Of a stretch of DNA of 64,000 bases, positions 23,713 to 33,959 are shown one piece after another; position 1 is the stretch's first letter; every line of letters starts with the position of its first letter. Origin of the DNA: Candidatus Opimibacter skivensis (lineage in GTDB: Bacteria > Bacteroidota > Bacteroidia > Chitinophagales > Saprospiraceae); contig JADKGY010000001.1 in NCBI GenBank assembly GCA_016722045.1, positions 682,001 through 746,000 of the forward strand, given 5' to 3'. The position numbers and the translations under genes were made by a program. The notes beneath the pieces are model-generated. The model made no database searches, was not told the origin of the DNA, and saw nothing but the letters and a program-made list of their open reading frames with translations.

Positions 23713-26700
23713 ATGCCAAGAGTGATTTTTATTGTCCTATTCATCAGCGTTTTATATAGTTGTCAGAAAAAAACAGAGATACATTCTTCAACGACATCTC
23801 TCCCTGATGTTAATGCCAGGTTTTCACTTATTTCTCCTGATGACTCCGGGGTTACTTTCTCGAACAATTTTACTGAAGATTATAACTACAATTTTTACAA
23901 TAATCCCTATATATACAATGGCGGCGGAGTCGCAGCAGGTGATGTCAATGGGGATAGTCTCCCTGATTTGTATTTCACGGCCACCTTTGCACCCGATAAA
24001 CTATATCTCAACCTGGGAAATTTCAAATTTCTGGATGTTACGGATAAAGCTGGTGTAACGGCTGCTGAAGGATTTAAGACCGGGACAGTCATGGCAGATA
24101 TTAATGGTGATGGCAAACTTGACATTTATGTATGTCGCACCAGCAAAACAGACAATGGGCAAAAAACCAATCATGCCTTTATTAATATGGGCAGCAAAAT
24201 TGAAAATGGTGTTGCCATTCCTTTTTTTGAAGATCAGAGTAAACAACTCGGTCTGGATGATAATAGCAATACAAATCATGCTTGTTTCTTTGATTATGAT
24301 CGGGACGGCGATCTTGATTTATTCCTTTTAAGTCATAAAAGTGATTTTTCGGAAACTTCCAGTATTAAATTAAAGCAGGGAGAGGATAGCGCCATCACAA
24401 GAATAATTACTCACCCATCTCCTTTTGAAACCAATAAACTCTACCGTAATGAAAATGGGCATTTCACAGAAGTTACACATGAGGCAGGGCTTGAGTCTAC
24501 TGCTTTCGGTCTGAGTGTGACGACTTCTGATATCAACAGAGATGGCTGGATGGATCTGTATGTGGCAAACGATTACATAGAACCAGACAGAATATATATC
24601 AACAACAAAGACGGAACATTTACGGACCGGTATAATGAATATCTTAAACATTCGAGTCAGAATGCTATGGGCTCGGACATTGCTGACATCAATAATGATG
24701 GGCTTGATGATATCATGGTGTTGGATATGAAGCCCGAAGATCCGATTCGTTACAAAACGATGATCAATGTAATGCAATATGACCGTTATAATATGATCCA
24801 ACAGTATGGGTATGGACGACAAGTAGGACGGAATGTATTGCAACTCAACAACGGCAATAATACCTTCAGTGAAATAGGACAATATGCAGGGGTGTCAACT
24901 ACAGATTGGAGTTGGGGCTCATTGATAGCTGACCTGGATAATGACGGGTGGAAAGATATTTATATAGCCAATGGGTATCGCAGAGATGTAACCAATTTTG
25001 ATTACCTCAATTTTGTTTTTGATTCATTAGACCGATCAGGTGGTATCACCCGGCGACGTTTTCCTGATATTAATACTGTCCTCAATCTTATACCTGAACA
25101 AAAAGTCCAGAATTACCTTTTCATCAATGATAAAAAATTAGCTTTTATAAATGCTACTAAACAGGCGGGCATGGATAAAATTTCGTTTTCCAATGGTTCT
25201 GCCTTGGCTGATCTGGATCGTGATGGCGATCTGGATCTTATCGTCAATAATGTAAGGGATCCTGCTTTTATTTATAGAAATGACATCACAGGTAAACACT
25301 GGTTGCAAATTGATGTCCAGTTGCATAAAGGGAATACTGATGGCATAGGTACTTCAGTGGACCTCTATGCCGGTGGAATTCATCAACATGAGATGTTGTT
25401 GACCAACAAAGGGTTTTTCTCCAGTTCGGAACCAATCATTCAATTTGGTCTTGATGATATTAAATTGGTTGATTCAATTATACTTCAATGGCCCGCCGGA
25501 ACTAAAGAGATACTTAGATCCGTATCTGCTGATAAAAGAATAGTTTGGAATCCGGGAACAGGTGAACCGTATACGAGGCATCAAAAACAAAAAGAAGATT
25601 TACTTTTTACGGACGCAAAAGAAATCCAGGGATGGAAGCACCAGGAAAATAATTTTGTTGATTTTAAAAGAGAAAAATTATTGCCCTATATGCTTTCTGC
25701 GGAGGGACCTTGCCTATCGACCGGAGATGTCAATGGTGATAAACTGGATGACATTTATATTGGGAATGGAAGCGGCTATCCGAAAGCGTTATTTATTCAA
25801 AATGCAAATAACTCGTTTACAGAAAGTCAAAACCCGGTTTTCATTCGTGATTCTGCTTATGAAGATTGTGGTTCGGTGTTGGAAGATTTTGATGGTGACG
25901 GAGATAAAGATCTAATTGTGGTTTCCGGTGGAAGTTCATTTAATGCTAATGATGAAAAATACATGAGCAGATATTATCTGAATGATGGGAAGGGAAATTT
26001 TACACGGGTACATGATTTTCCCATCATAAGAAACAATGCAGGCGCGGTGCTTGCCATTGATTATGATAAAGACAACAATTTGGATATCATCATTGCAGGC
26101 AGAAGCACACCCGGAAGATTTCCTGAATATCCCAGGAGCTATTTACTTCGCAACGATAAAGGAAAATTTACAGATGTAACGCATGAAGTATTTCCGGAAC
26201 TGGAAAATCTCGGCATGATCACAGATATAAAATCAGGTGATCTTGATGGCGATCAAAATCCGGAACTTGTGTTTGTTGGAGAATGGCTTCCCATTACGGT
26301 ATGCAGTTTTAATAAAACAAAATTCGAAAACCGCACAGCATCATTTGGATTAGCGAATACATCAGGCTGGTGGAAATCAGTTTTACTCGCAGACATGGAC
26401 AATGATGGAGATCTCGATCTATTCGCAGGTAATATCGGACAAAACAACAGATTAATGACCAGTGAGGCACATCCTGTCACACTCGTATCAAAAGATTTTG
26501 ATGGAAATGGATCTCTTGATCCGGTCCTATGTTTTTATTACAATGATAAATTATATCCTTATGCCGGCAAAGATGCCCTGATCGGACAGATTCCAAAACT
26601 AAAGAAAAAATTTGTACACTATACTACATATGCATCCGCTACTATCCATGATATTTTTACTGAAGAGGAACTAAAAGGAAGCACAACCTTGACTGCAAAT

Positions 26701-27090
26701 ACCTTTCAAACTCTTTACATGGTCAATGAGAATAAAAAATTTGTATCTCATCCTCTACCCTACCAGGTCCAATTAGCGCCTGTATTTGACATGGTCGCTG
26801 AAGACTTTAATCAGGATGGCAAAAAGGACATTCTTATGGCTGGCAATTTCATGTATTCTGAGACAGAGACCGGAGAAATGGATGCCGGAAACGGAACTCT
26901 TTTACTACAAAATCCAGATGGTTCGTTCAGCTATGTTCCAAATATAGAACATGGGTTCTGGGCTCAGAGCGAAGTAAGAGAACTAAAGATGCTTACACGT
27001 GCGGATGGTAAAAGAGAAGTTGTAACCGTAAATAATAAAGGACCTGTTCAGTTTCATATACTAGCGCATTCAGACAAATCAACACAATAA
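23713..27090 (+). CDS. VCBS/FG-GAP repeat lipoprotein with ASPIC/UnbV domain, paralogue 1
   Basis: A predicted surface lipoprotein of 1125 residues (signal MPRVIFIVLFISVLYSC, lipid Cys17). Two blocks of VCBS/FG-GAP propeller repeats carry calcium-type loops (DVNGDSLPD, DINGDGKLD, DYDRDGDLD, DLDNDGWKD, DLDRDGDLD; then DVNGDKLDD, DFDGDGDKD, DMDNDGDLD, DFNQDGKKD). Between them, at about 535-610, is an ASPIC/UnbV domain (WLQIDVQLHKGNTDGIGTSVDLY ... FFSSSEPIIQFGL), the CRTAC1-like arrangement. The fold suggests a calcium-stabilised propeller for adhesion or polysaccharide/protein binding. It is the first of three tandem paralogues. Ligand unknown. Confidence 0.9.
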   Translation: MPRVIFIVLFISVLYSCQKKTEIHSSTTSLPDVNARFSLISPDDSGVTFSNNFTEDYNYNFYNNPYIYNGGGVAAGDVNGDSLPDLYFTATFAPDKLYLNLGNFKFLDVTDKAGVTAAEGFKTGTVMADINGDGKLDIYVCRTSKTDNGQKTNHAFINMGSKIENGVAIPFFEDQSKQLGLDDNSNTNHACFFDYDRDGDLDLFLLSHKSDFSETSSIKLKQGEDSAITRIITHPSPFETNKLYRNENGHFTEVTHEAGLESTAFGLSVTTSDINRDGWMDLYVANDYIEPDRIYINNKDGTFTDRYNEYLKHSSQNAMGSDIADINNDGLDDIMVLDMKPEDPIRYKTMINVMQYDRYNMIQQYGYGRQVGRNVLQLNNGNNTFSEIGQYAGVSTTDWSWGSLIADLDNDGWKDIYIANGYRRDVTNFDYLNFVFDSLDRSGGITRRRFPDINTVLNLIPEQKVQNYLFINDKKLAFINATKQAGMDKISFSNGSALADLDRDGDLDLIVNNVRDPAFIYRNDITGKHWLQIDVQLHKGNTDGIGTSVDLYAGGIHQHEMLLTNKGFFSSSEPIIQFGLDDIKLVDSIILQWPAGTKEILRSVSADKRIVWNPGTGEPYTRHQKQKEDLLFTDAKEIQGWKHQENNFVDFKREKLLPYMLSAEGPCLSTGDVNGDKLDDIYIGNGSGYPKALFIQNANNSFTESQNPVFIRDSAYEDCGSVLEDFDGDGDKDLIVVSGGSSFNANDEKYMSRYYLNDGKGNFTRVHDFPIIRNNAGAVLAIDYDKDNNLDIIIAGRSTPGRFPEYPRSYLLRNDKGKFTDVTHEVFPELENLGMITDIKSGDLDGDQNPELVFVGEWLPITVCSFNKTKFENRTASFGLANTSGWWKSVLLADMDNDGDLDLFAGNIGQNNRLMTSEAHPVTLVSKDFDGNGSLDPVLCFYYNDKLYPYAGKDALIGQIPKLKKKFVHYTTYASATIHDIFTEEELKGSTTLTANTFQTLYMVNENKKFVSHPLPYQVQLAPVFDMVAEDFNQDGKKDILMAGNFMYSETETGEMDAGNGTLLLQNPDGSFSYVPNIEHGFWAQSEVRELKMLTRADGKREVVTVNNKGPVQFHILAHSDKSTQ

Positions 27091-27137
27091 ATCACCTATT
27101 AAGCCTTAATCCAACGTAGTATTTAAAACCGAAAAGA

Positions 27138-30100
27138 ATGTCCAGGGTAATCATTGTGCTACTAATCATAAGTGTCTTTCAGAGCTGTAAAAAATCGGAA
27201 ACAGTCAAGGCTGACAATAAAAATGCACCCCAAATTAAGGCCCGATTTACCCTGATGCCTCCAGACTCTACAGGTGTCCTTTTTTCCAATCTGTCCGGTA
27301 ATTATAAAGAAGATTATAACTACAATATCTTTAATTACGAATATATGTACAACGGTGGTGGTGTATCCACCGGGGATGTCAATGGTGATAGTTTGCCTGA
27401 CCTTTATTTTACGGCTACGTTTGGCCCTAATAAATTGTATCTCAATCTTGGACATTTTCGGTTTTTAGACGTCACTCAGCAATCTGGCGTTGGTGCTGAG
27501 ATTGGATTCAAGACAGGGACAACAATGGCTGATGTCAATGGGGATGGCAAACTTGATATCTACGTATGCAGGACCAGCAAAACTGATGACGGACAAAAAT
27601 CAGATCACCTTTTTATCAATTTGGGAAATACAATTGAAAATGGAGTAGCGATTCCGAAATTTGAAGATCAGATTAAAAAACTTGGCTTAGAAGATAATAG
27701 CAATACCAATCATGTCTGTTTTTTTGATTTTGACCGCGATGGTGATCTCGACATGTTTCAATTGAACCATAAGCTTGATTTCAAAATCGCAAACCAACTC
27801 AGACTTCAGCAAGGCCTTGATGGCACCATTAAAAGGATAACGAAACCTGAAACACCATTTGAATCAAATAAAATGTATAGGAATGACAAAGGACATTTCA
27901 TTGACATAACATTAAAAGCCGGTCTTGAATCATCTGCTTTTGGATTGAGCGTCACAGCTGCAGATCTCAACCAGGATGGTTGGATGGATCTCTATGTAGC
28001 AAACGATTACATAGAGCCTGACAGAATATTTATCAATAATAAAGACGGTACATTCACTGATCACTATTCCGAATATCTAAAACATTCCAGTCAGAATAGT
28101 ATGGGTTCAGATGTCGCGGACATCAACAATGATGGACTTGATGACATCATGGTGCTGGACATGAAAGCAGAAGATCCTGTCAGGTATAAAAAACTAAATA
28201 ATGTCATGCAGTTTGACAGATATAGTCTCCTCCAGCAATACGGATACGGAAGACAGGATGGCAGAAATGTTTTACAATTGAATAACGGAAATAATACATT
28301 TAGTGAAATAGGACAATATGCGGGCGTAGCAGCAACTGACTGGAGTTGGGGAACGCTGATCGCAGATTTTGACAATGATGGCTGGAAGGATATTTACATC
28401 AGCAATGGATACCGCAGGGATGTAACAAACAGTGATTACATGAATTTTGTACGGGATTCAATTGAACGTACTGGCGGAGTTACACTTGAACGTTTTCCTG
28501 AAATTGATAATGTGCTCAACCTGATACCTGAACAGAAAGTTCAAAATTACCTGTTCATCAATTCTCGTGATCTGACATTTAGTAATGGTACCTCCGGGTC
28601 GGGCATGAATACGCCATCGTATTCAAATGGGTCAGCATATGCAGATCTGGATCGTGATGGCGATTTAGATCTCATCGTCAATAATATTGAGGACCCTGCA
28701 TTTATATATCGCAATGATGTCAAAGGCTATCATTGGCTGGAAATTGATGTGCGGGAAAAGGCAGGGAATACCTATGGGATAGGTGCCACAGCCGATTTGT
28801 ATGCAAAAGATATCCATCAACATCAGCAACTTATTACAAACAAAGGATTTTTTTCAAGCTCGGAGCCGGTTTTGCATTTCGGATTAGGTGAAACAGCAAT
28901 GATAGATTCTATCATCCTGCAATGGCCGGAGGGTCAGAGAGAAATCATGAAGTCCATATCACCAGACAAACGGATACTATGGAAAACAGGAACAGGTGAA
29001 ACCTATAAAGGGTATTCTTTGGCTAAACCAGAACTATTATTTTCAGAGGCAACCAAAATTCCCGGATGGGTACATCATGAAAATTCCTTTGTGGATTTTA
29101 AGAGAGAAAAATTATTACCCTATATGCTTTCTGCAGAAGGGCCATGCATCGCCACCGGTGATATAAATGGGGACAACCTGGATGATCTTTATGTGGGCAA
29201 TGGAAGCGGCTATCCAAAAGCGTTATTTATTCAAAACGCGAATAACACATTTACGGAAAGTACGAATCAGGTATTTGTGCGTGATTCTATATATGAAGAT
29301 TGTGGTTCTGTAATGGAAGATTTTGATGGGGATGGGGATAAGGATTTGATTGTGATCTCTGGCGGTAGTTCATTCAATGCTAATGACCCTAATTATATGT
29401 CCAGATATTATCTGAATGACGGAAAAGGTAATTTCTCAAGAACCCTTGAATTTCCAATCATCAGGACGAATGCTGGAGCGGTCATAGCTATTGATTATGA
29501 CAGGGACAATGACCCGGATGTCATCATAGCCGGAAGAAGCACACCCGGCAGGTATCCAGAATATCCAAGAAGCTATTTACTCCGAAACGACAAAGGGAAA
29601 TTTACAGATGTAACGCATGAAGTATTTCCGGAATTAGAGAATCTCGGAATGATCACAGATATGAAATCAGGGGATCTTGACGGCGATCAAAACCCGGAAA
29701 TTATATTTGTTGGAGAATGGCTTCCCATTACAATATTCAGTTTTGATAAATCTAAATTCCAAAACCGTACGGCCTCATTTGGTTTAGAAAAAACTACAGG
29801 ATGGTGGAAATCGGTTTTATTGGCGGATATGGACAATGATGGTGATCTTGATTTATTCGCCGGGAATATCGGACTCAATAGCAGACTAAAGACGAGCGAA
29901 CAGTTGCCAATCACACTCTATACAAAGGATTTTGATGGGAACGGGTCACTTGATCCTGTATTGTGTTTTTACTTCAATGACAAATTATATCCTTATGCAG
30001 GTAAAGATGCGCTGATCGGGCAGATACCCAGATTGAAGAAAAAATTTGTCCGGTATACGCCATATGCGTCAGCAACAATCAAAGACATATTTACAACTGA

Positions 30101-30524
30101 CGAACTGAACGGAAGTACGATACTCACTGCAAATACATTTCAAACGGTCTACCTGGTCAATGAGAATAAGAAATTTGTATCGCACACACTACCCTACCAG
30201 GTTCAATTTGCTCCTGTGTTCGATATGGTTGTTGAAGATTTTAATCAGGATGGTAAAAAGGATATTTTAATGGCCGGTAATTTTAGCTATTCTGAAACGG
30301 AGACCGGAGAAATGGATGCAGGAAATGGTACACTTTTATTACAAAATCCAGACGGTTCGTTTAGATATGTGCCCAATTTGGAACACGGATTCTGGGCACA
30401 GGATGAAGTCAGAGAAATAAAACTCATCACACGTGCTGATGGTCAGAAGGAAGTAGTGACCATAAATAATAAAGGACCAATTCAACTGCATACGCTCGTG
30501 GTCACTACCGGGGCAGTACAATAA
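27138..30524 (+). CDS. VCBS/FG-GAP repeat lipoprotein with ASPIC/UnbV domain, paralogue 2
   Basis: A 1128-residue lipoprotein (MSRVIIVLLIISVFQSC, lipid Cys17) collinear with the gene before it over its whole length, with the same repeat layout and ASPIC/UnbV domain. It is closest to paralogue 1 in the C-terminal half (for example both read KGKFTDVTHEVFPELENLGMI). It follows 47 nt after paralogue 1, in the same direction. Variation between copies is concentrated in the linkers between propeller blades, as expected if the ligand-contact surfaces have diverged. Confidence 0.9.
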   Translation: MSRVIIVLLIISVFQSCKKSETVKADNKNAPQIKARFTLMPPDSTGVLFSNLSGNYKEDYNYNIFNYEYMYNGGGVSTGDVNGDSLPDLYFTATFGPNKLYLNLGHFRFLDVTQQSGVGAEIGFKTGTTMADVNGDGKLDIYVCRTSKTDDGQKSDHLFINLGNTIENGVAIPKFEDQIKKLGLEDNSNTNHVCFFDFDRDGDLDMFQLNHKLDFKIANQLRLQQGLDGTIKRITKPETPFESNKMYRNDKGHFIDITLKAGLESSAFGLSVTAADLNQDGWMDLYVANDYIEPDRIFINNKDGTFTDHYSEYLKHSSQNSMGSDVADINNDGLDDIMVLDMKAEDPVRYKKLNNVMQFDRYSLLQQYGYGRQDGRNVLQLNNGNNTFSEIGQYAGVAATDWSWGTLIADFDNDGWKDIYISNGYRRDVTNSDYMNFVRDSIERTGGVTLERFPEIDNVLNLIPEQKVQNYLFINSRDLTFSNGTSGSGMNTPSYSNGSAYADLDRDGDLDLIVNNIEDPAFIYRNDVKGYHWLEIDVREKAGNTYGIGATADLYAKDIHQHQQLITNKGFFSSSEPVLHFGLGETAMIDSIILQWPEGQREIMKSISPDKRILWKTGTGETYKGYSLAKPELLFSEATKIPGWVHHENSFVDFKREKLLPYMLSAEGPCIATGDINGDNLDDLYVGNGSGYPKALFIQNANNTFTESTNQVFVRDSIYEDCGSVMEDFDGDGDKDLIVISGGSSFNANDPNYMSRYYLNDGKGNFSRTLEFPIIRTNAGAVIAIDYDRDNDPDVIIAGRSTPGRYPEYPRSYLLRNDKGKFTDVTHEVFPELENLGMITDMKSGDLDGDQNPEIIFVGEWLPITIFSFDKSKFQNRTASFGLEKTTGWWKSVLLADMDNDGDLDLFAGNIGLNSRLKTSEQLPITLYTKDFDGNGSLDPVLCFYFNDKLYPYAGKDALIGQIPRLKKKFVRYTPYASATIKDIFTTDELNGSTILTANTFQTVYLVNENKKFVSHTLPYQVQFAPVFDMVVEDFNQDGKKDILMAGNFSYSETETGEMDAGNGTLLLQNPDGSFRYVPNLEHGFWAQDEVREIKLITRADGQKEVVTINNKGPIQLHTLVVTTGAVQ

Positions 30525-30569
30525 ATCAGTAGTTAATACTAAATACAAAGTAGTTTATTAAAAACCCAA

Positions 30570-33500
30570 ATGATGACCAGATTAATGATTGTAATGCTAG
30601 CATTGCTTGTTTTGCAAAGCTGTCAGAAAAAAGCAGAGGTTGCCGGTGAAAATAAAAGTGCTACAGAGATTAAGGCAAAGTTCACACTGATGCCCACGGA
30701 TGTCACGGGCATCACCTTTTCTAATTTGTCCGGTGATTTCAAAGAGGATTATAATTATAACATCTTCAACTATGAGTATCTGTACAATGGTGGTGGTGTA
30801 GCCGCAGGTGATGTCAACGGAGACAGTCTTCCTGATTTATATTTTACATCTACATTTTCTGAAAACAAACTATACCTCAATTTAGGCCAATTCAAATTTT
30901 TAGATGTGACAGAACAATCCGGAGTCGGTGCAAAAATCGGATTCAAGACCGGGACCACGATGGCGGATATCAATGGTGATGGAAAACTTGATATCTATAG
31001 TTGCCGGACAGGAAAATCGGATGATGGTCAAAAAACAAATCTTGTTTTTATTAACTTAGGAAATAAAATGGAAAATGGAGTTGCAATACCCATGTTTGAG
31101 GATCAGAGTAAGAAACTTGGACTGGAGGATAACAGCAACTCAAATCATGCGTGCTTTTTTGATTTCGACCGGGATGGTGATCTTGATTTATTTCTTCTGA
31201 ATCACCGGGTGGATTTTGCAGAATCTCCCAATTTAAGATTACAACAGGCTGAGGATGGCAAAATTCACAGAATCACTAAGCCTATTTCAAACTTCGAATC
31301 CAATAAACTTTACCGGAATGATAATGGCCATTTCAAGGACATCACCATAGAGGCTGGAATGCAGTCATCGGCATTTTGCTTAAGCGTTACAGCTGGTGAT
31401 TTAAATGGCGATGGATGGCTTGATTTATATGTAGCGAATGATTATGTCGAGCCCGATATGATTTATATCAATAACCAGAATGGTACGTTTACTGATCATT
31501 ACAATGAATATCTTAAGCATTCCAGTCTGAACAGCATGGGATCTGATATAGGCGACATCAACAATGATGGGCTTGATGATATCATGGTGCTGGACATGAA
31601 GGCGGAGGATCCGGTGAGATACAAAGCCCTGATCAATGGTATGCGTTATGACCGATACAATTCGCTTATACAATATGGTTATGGACATCAGGCCGGTAGA
31701 AATGTACTACAACTGAATAATGGAAATAATACATTTAGTGATATCGGACAATTCGCAGGTGTCGCAGCTACCGATTGGAGCTGGGGATCCTTAATTATTG
31801 ATTTTGATAATGACGGATGGAAAGACATTTATGTTGCTAATGGATACCGCAGGGATGTGGGCAATCTTGATTATCTAAATTACACAAGAGATTCACTCAA
31901 TCAAAACGGAGGTCTCAACTCTACTCGCTTTCCGGATATAAATGACATTCTCAAATTTGTTCCGGAGAAAAAAATTGCAAATTATTTATTCCTCAACAAT
32001 AAAGAATTAGGCTTTACCAATGCCACCACGCAGGCCGGAATGGGTCAACCCTCTTATTCAAACGGTGCAGCCTATGCTGATCTTGACAGGGATGGTGATT
32101 TAGATCTTATTGTAAATAACATACTGGATCCGGCTTTTATCTATCGCAATGATTCAAAAGGGAATCACTGGCTTCAAATCGACTTGCGGGAAACAAATGG
32201 AAATACACATGGGATAGGCACAAAGGCTGATTTATATGCTGATGGGATGCATCAACATGAAATGCTGATCACTAATAAAGGTTTTTTTTCAAGTTCAGAA
32301 CCCCTTCTGCAATTCGGTCTCGGAGACATCCAGAAGATAGATTCGATTATCATTCAATGGCCTGAAGGTCCTAAAGAAATCATGAAAAATGTTTCTGTCG
32401 ATAAAAGGATAACATGGAAACCCGGATCCGGCGAAACCTACAAAGGGTATGCGAAACCTAGACCCGAATTTTTATTTTCTGAGGCCCCGGAAATTCCCGG
32501 ATGGAAACATCAGGAAAATGTGTTTGTCGATTTCAAACGCGAAAAATTAATTCCATACATGTTATCAGCAGAGGGGCCATGTATTTCGGTCGGAGATGTC
32601 AATGGTGATAAGCTTGAGGATATTTTTGTCGGCAATGGTAGTGGATTCCCTTCAGCTTTATTCTTCCAGTCTGACAATAATACGTTTAAGCAATCAGTGA
32701 ATCCGGCTTTATTACGCGATTCCATTTTTGAAGATTGCGGATCCATCCTTGAAGATATGGATGGAGACGGCGACAAGGATCTGATCGTCGTATCAGGTGG
32801 CAGCTCCTTCAATGTTAATCATGAAAATTATATGACAAGGTATTATGTGAACGACGGCAAAGGCTCATTCACACGAATGATGGATTTTCCACTTATTCGA
32901 ACCAATGCCGGCGCTGTATTGGCCTATGATTATGATCATGACAATGATTATGATATCATTATAGCAGGCAGAAGTACCCCCGGCAGGTATCCTGAATTTC
33001 CCAGAAGCTATTTGTTACAAAATGATCATGGAAAATTTAAAGATGTGACGCATGACGTATTTCCTGATTTAGAAAATCTGGGTATGATAGCAGATGTTAA
33101 ATCGGGTGATCTGGATGGTGACCATAATCCTGAAGTTATTTTTGCAGGAGAATGGATGCCAATCACTGTATTTAGCTTTGATGGGAAAACATTTAAAAAC
33201 CTGACATCAACATTTGGATTAGAAAAAACAACCGGCTGGTGGAAATCTCTTTGCCTGGCCGATATGGATGGAGATGGAGATCTTGATTTATTTGCAGGAA
33301 ATATCGGGCTTAACAGCAGAATGATCACCTCTGAAAAACATCCTGTCACGCTGATCACAAAGGACTTTGATGGCAATGGTTCGCTGGATCCAATTCTTTG
33401 TTTTTATGACCATGACAAATTGTACCCTTATGCAGGCAGGGACGCCCTCATTGAACAAATTCCAATGTTAAAGAAAAAATATAACAAGTATACACCTTAT

Positions 33501-33959
33501 GCATCGGCTACGATACAGGATATTTTTTCCAGCGAGCAAATTCAGGGCAGTACGACATTGACTGCCAATTCATTTCAAACAACATACTTTGTCAACGAAA
33601 ATAAAAAGTTTATTCCTCACACACTACCCTATCAGGCGCAACTGGCACCCGTATTTGACATGATTGCGGATGACTTTAATCATGATGGGCTAAAGGACAT
33701 ATTGATGGCCGGCAATTTTCTCTATTCTGATACAGAGACAGGTGAGATGGATGCCGGAAATGGAACTCTACTAGTTCAAAATAGTGATGGAACATTCCGG
33801 TATGTGCCCAATACAGATCATGGTTTCTGGGCTCAGGGAGATGTAAGAGAATTAAAACCAATAACGCTTGCAAGTGGCCAACATGCTATCCTTACAGGTA
33901 ACAACAGAGGTCCTGTTCAAATTCATATCATTAAAAAAACATCCGGCAATGAGGAGTGA
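30570..33959 (+). CDS. VCBS/FG-GAP repeat lipoprotein with ASPIC/UnbV domain, paralogue 3
   Basis: A 1129-residue lipoprotein (start ATG 30570, or ATG 30573; lipid Cys18 in VLQSC), same architecture as the two genes upstream but the most divergent of the three: for example DMDGDGDKD replaces DFDGDGDKD, and DHDNDYD replaces DKDNNLD. The 45-nt gap before it resembles the gap before paralogue 2 (GTAGT, then TTAAAA close to the ATG), consistent with duplication of a unit that included the leader. Its stop codon lies inside the start of the next gene (11-nt overlap). Confidence 0.9.
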   Translation: MMTRLMIVMLALLVLQSCQKKAEVAGENKSATEIKAKFTLMPTDVTGITFSNLSGDFKEDYNYNIFNYEYLYNGGGVAAGDVNGDSLPDLYFTSTFSENKLYLNLGQFKFLDVTEQSGVGAKIGFKTGTTMADINGDGKLDIYSCRTGKSDDGQKTNLVFINLGNKMENGVAIPMFEDQSKKLGLEDNSNSNHACFFDFDRDGDLDLFLLNHRVDFAESPNLRLQQAEDGKIHRITKPISNFESNKLYRNDNGHFKDITIEAGMQSSAFCLSVTAGDLNGDGWLDLYVANDYVEPDMIYINNQNGTFTDHYNEYLKHSSLNSMGSDIGDINNDGLDDIMVLDMKAEDPVRYKALINGMRYDRYNSLIQYGYGHQAGRNVLQLNNGNNTFSDIGQFAGVAATDWSWGSLIIDFDNDGWKDIYVANGYRRDVGNLDYLNYTRDSLNQNGGLNSTRFPDINDILKFVPEKKIANYLFLNNKELGFTNATTQAGMGQPSYSNGAAYADLDRDGDLDLIVNNILDPAFIYRNDSKGNHWLQIDLRETNGNTHGIGTKADLYADGMHQHEMLITNKGFFSSSEPLLQFGLGDIQKIDSIIIQWPEGPKEIMKNVSVDKRITWKPGSGETYKGYAKPRPEFLFSEAPEIPGWKHQENVFVDFKREKLIPYMLSAEGPCISVGDVNGDKLEDIFVGNGSGFPSALFFQSDNNTFKQSVNPALLRDSIFEDCGSILEDMDGDGDKDLIVVSGGSSFNVNHENYMTRYYVNDGKGSFTRMMDFPLIRTNAGAVLAYDYDHDNDYDIIIAGRSTPGRYPEFPRSYLLQNDHGKFKDVTHDVFPDLENLGMIADVKSGDLDGDHNPEVIFAGEWMPITVFSFDGKTFKNLTSTFGLEKTTGWWKSLCLADMDGDGDLDLFAGNIGLNSRMITSEKHPVTLITKDFDGNGSLDPILCFYDHDKLYPYAGRDALIEQIPMLKKKYNKYTPYASATIQDIFSSEQIQGSTTLTANSFQTTYFVNENKKFIPHTLPYQAQLAPVFDMIADDFNHDGLKDILMAGNFLYSDTETGEMDAGNGTLLVQNSDGTFRYVPNTDHGFWAQGDVRELKPITLASGQHAILTGNNRGPVQIHIIKKTSGNEE

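Noticed and set aside
24001..33873. Many antisense frames within the three VCBS genes
   Set aside because: They track the repeated Asp/Gly-rich codons of the sense frame and occur at the same relative place in each paralogue.
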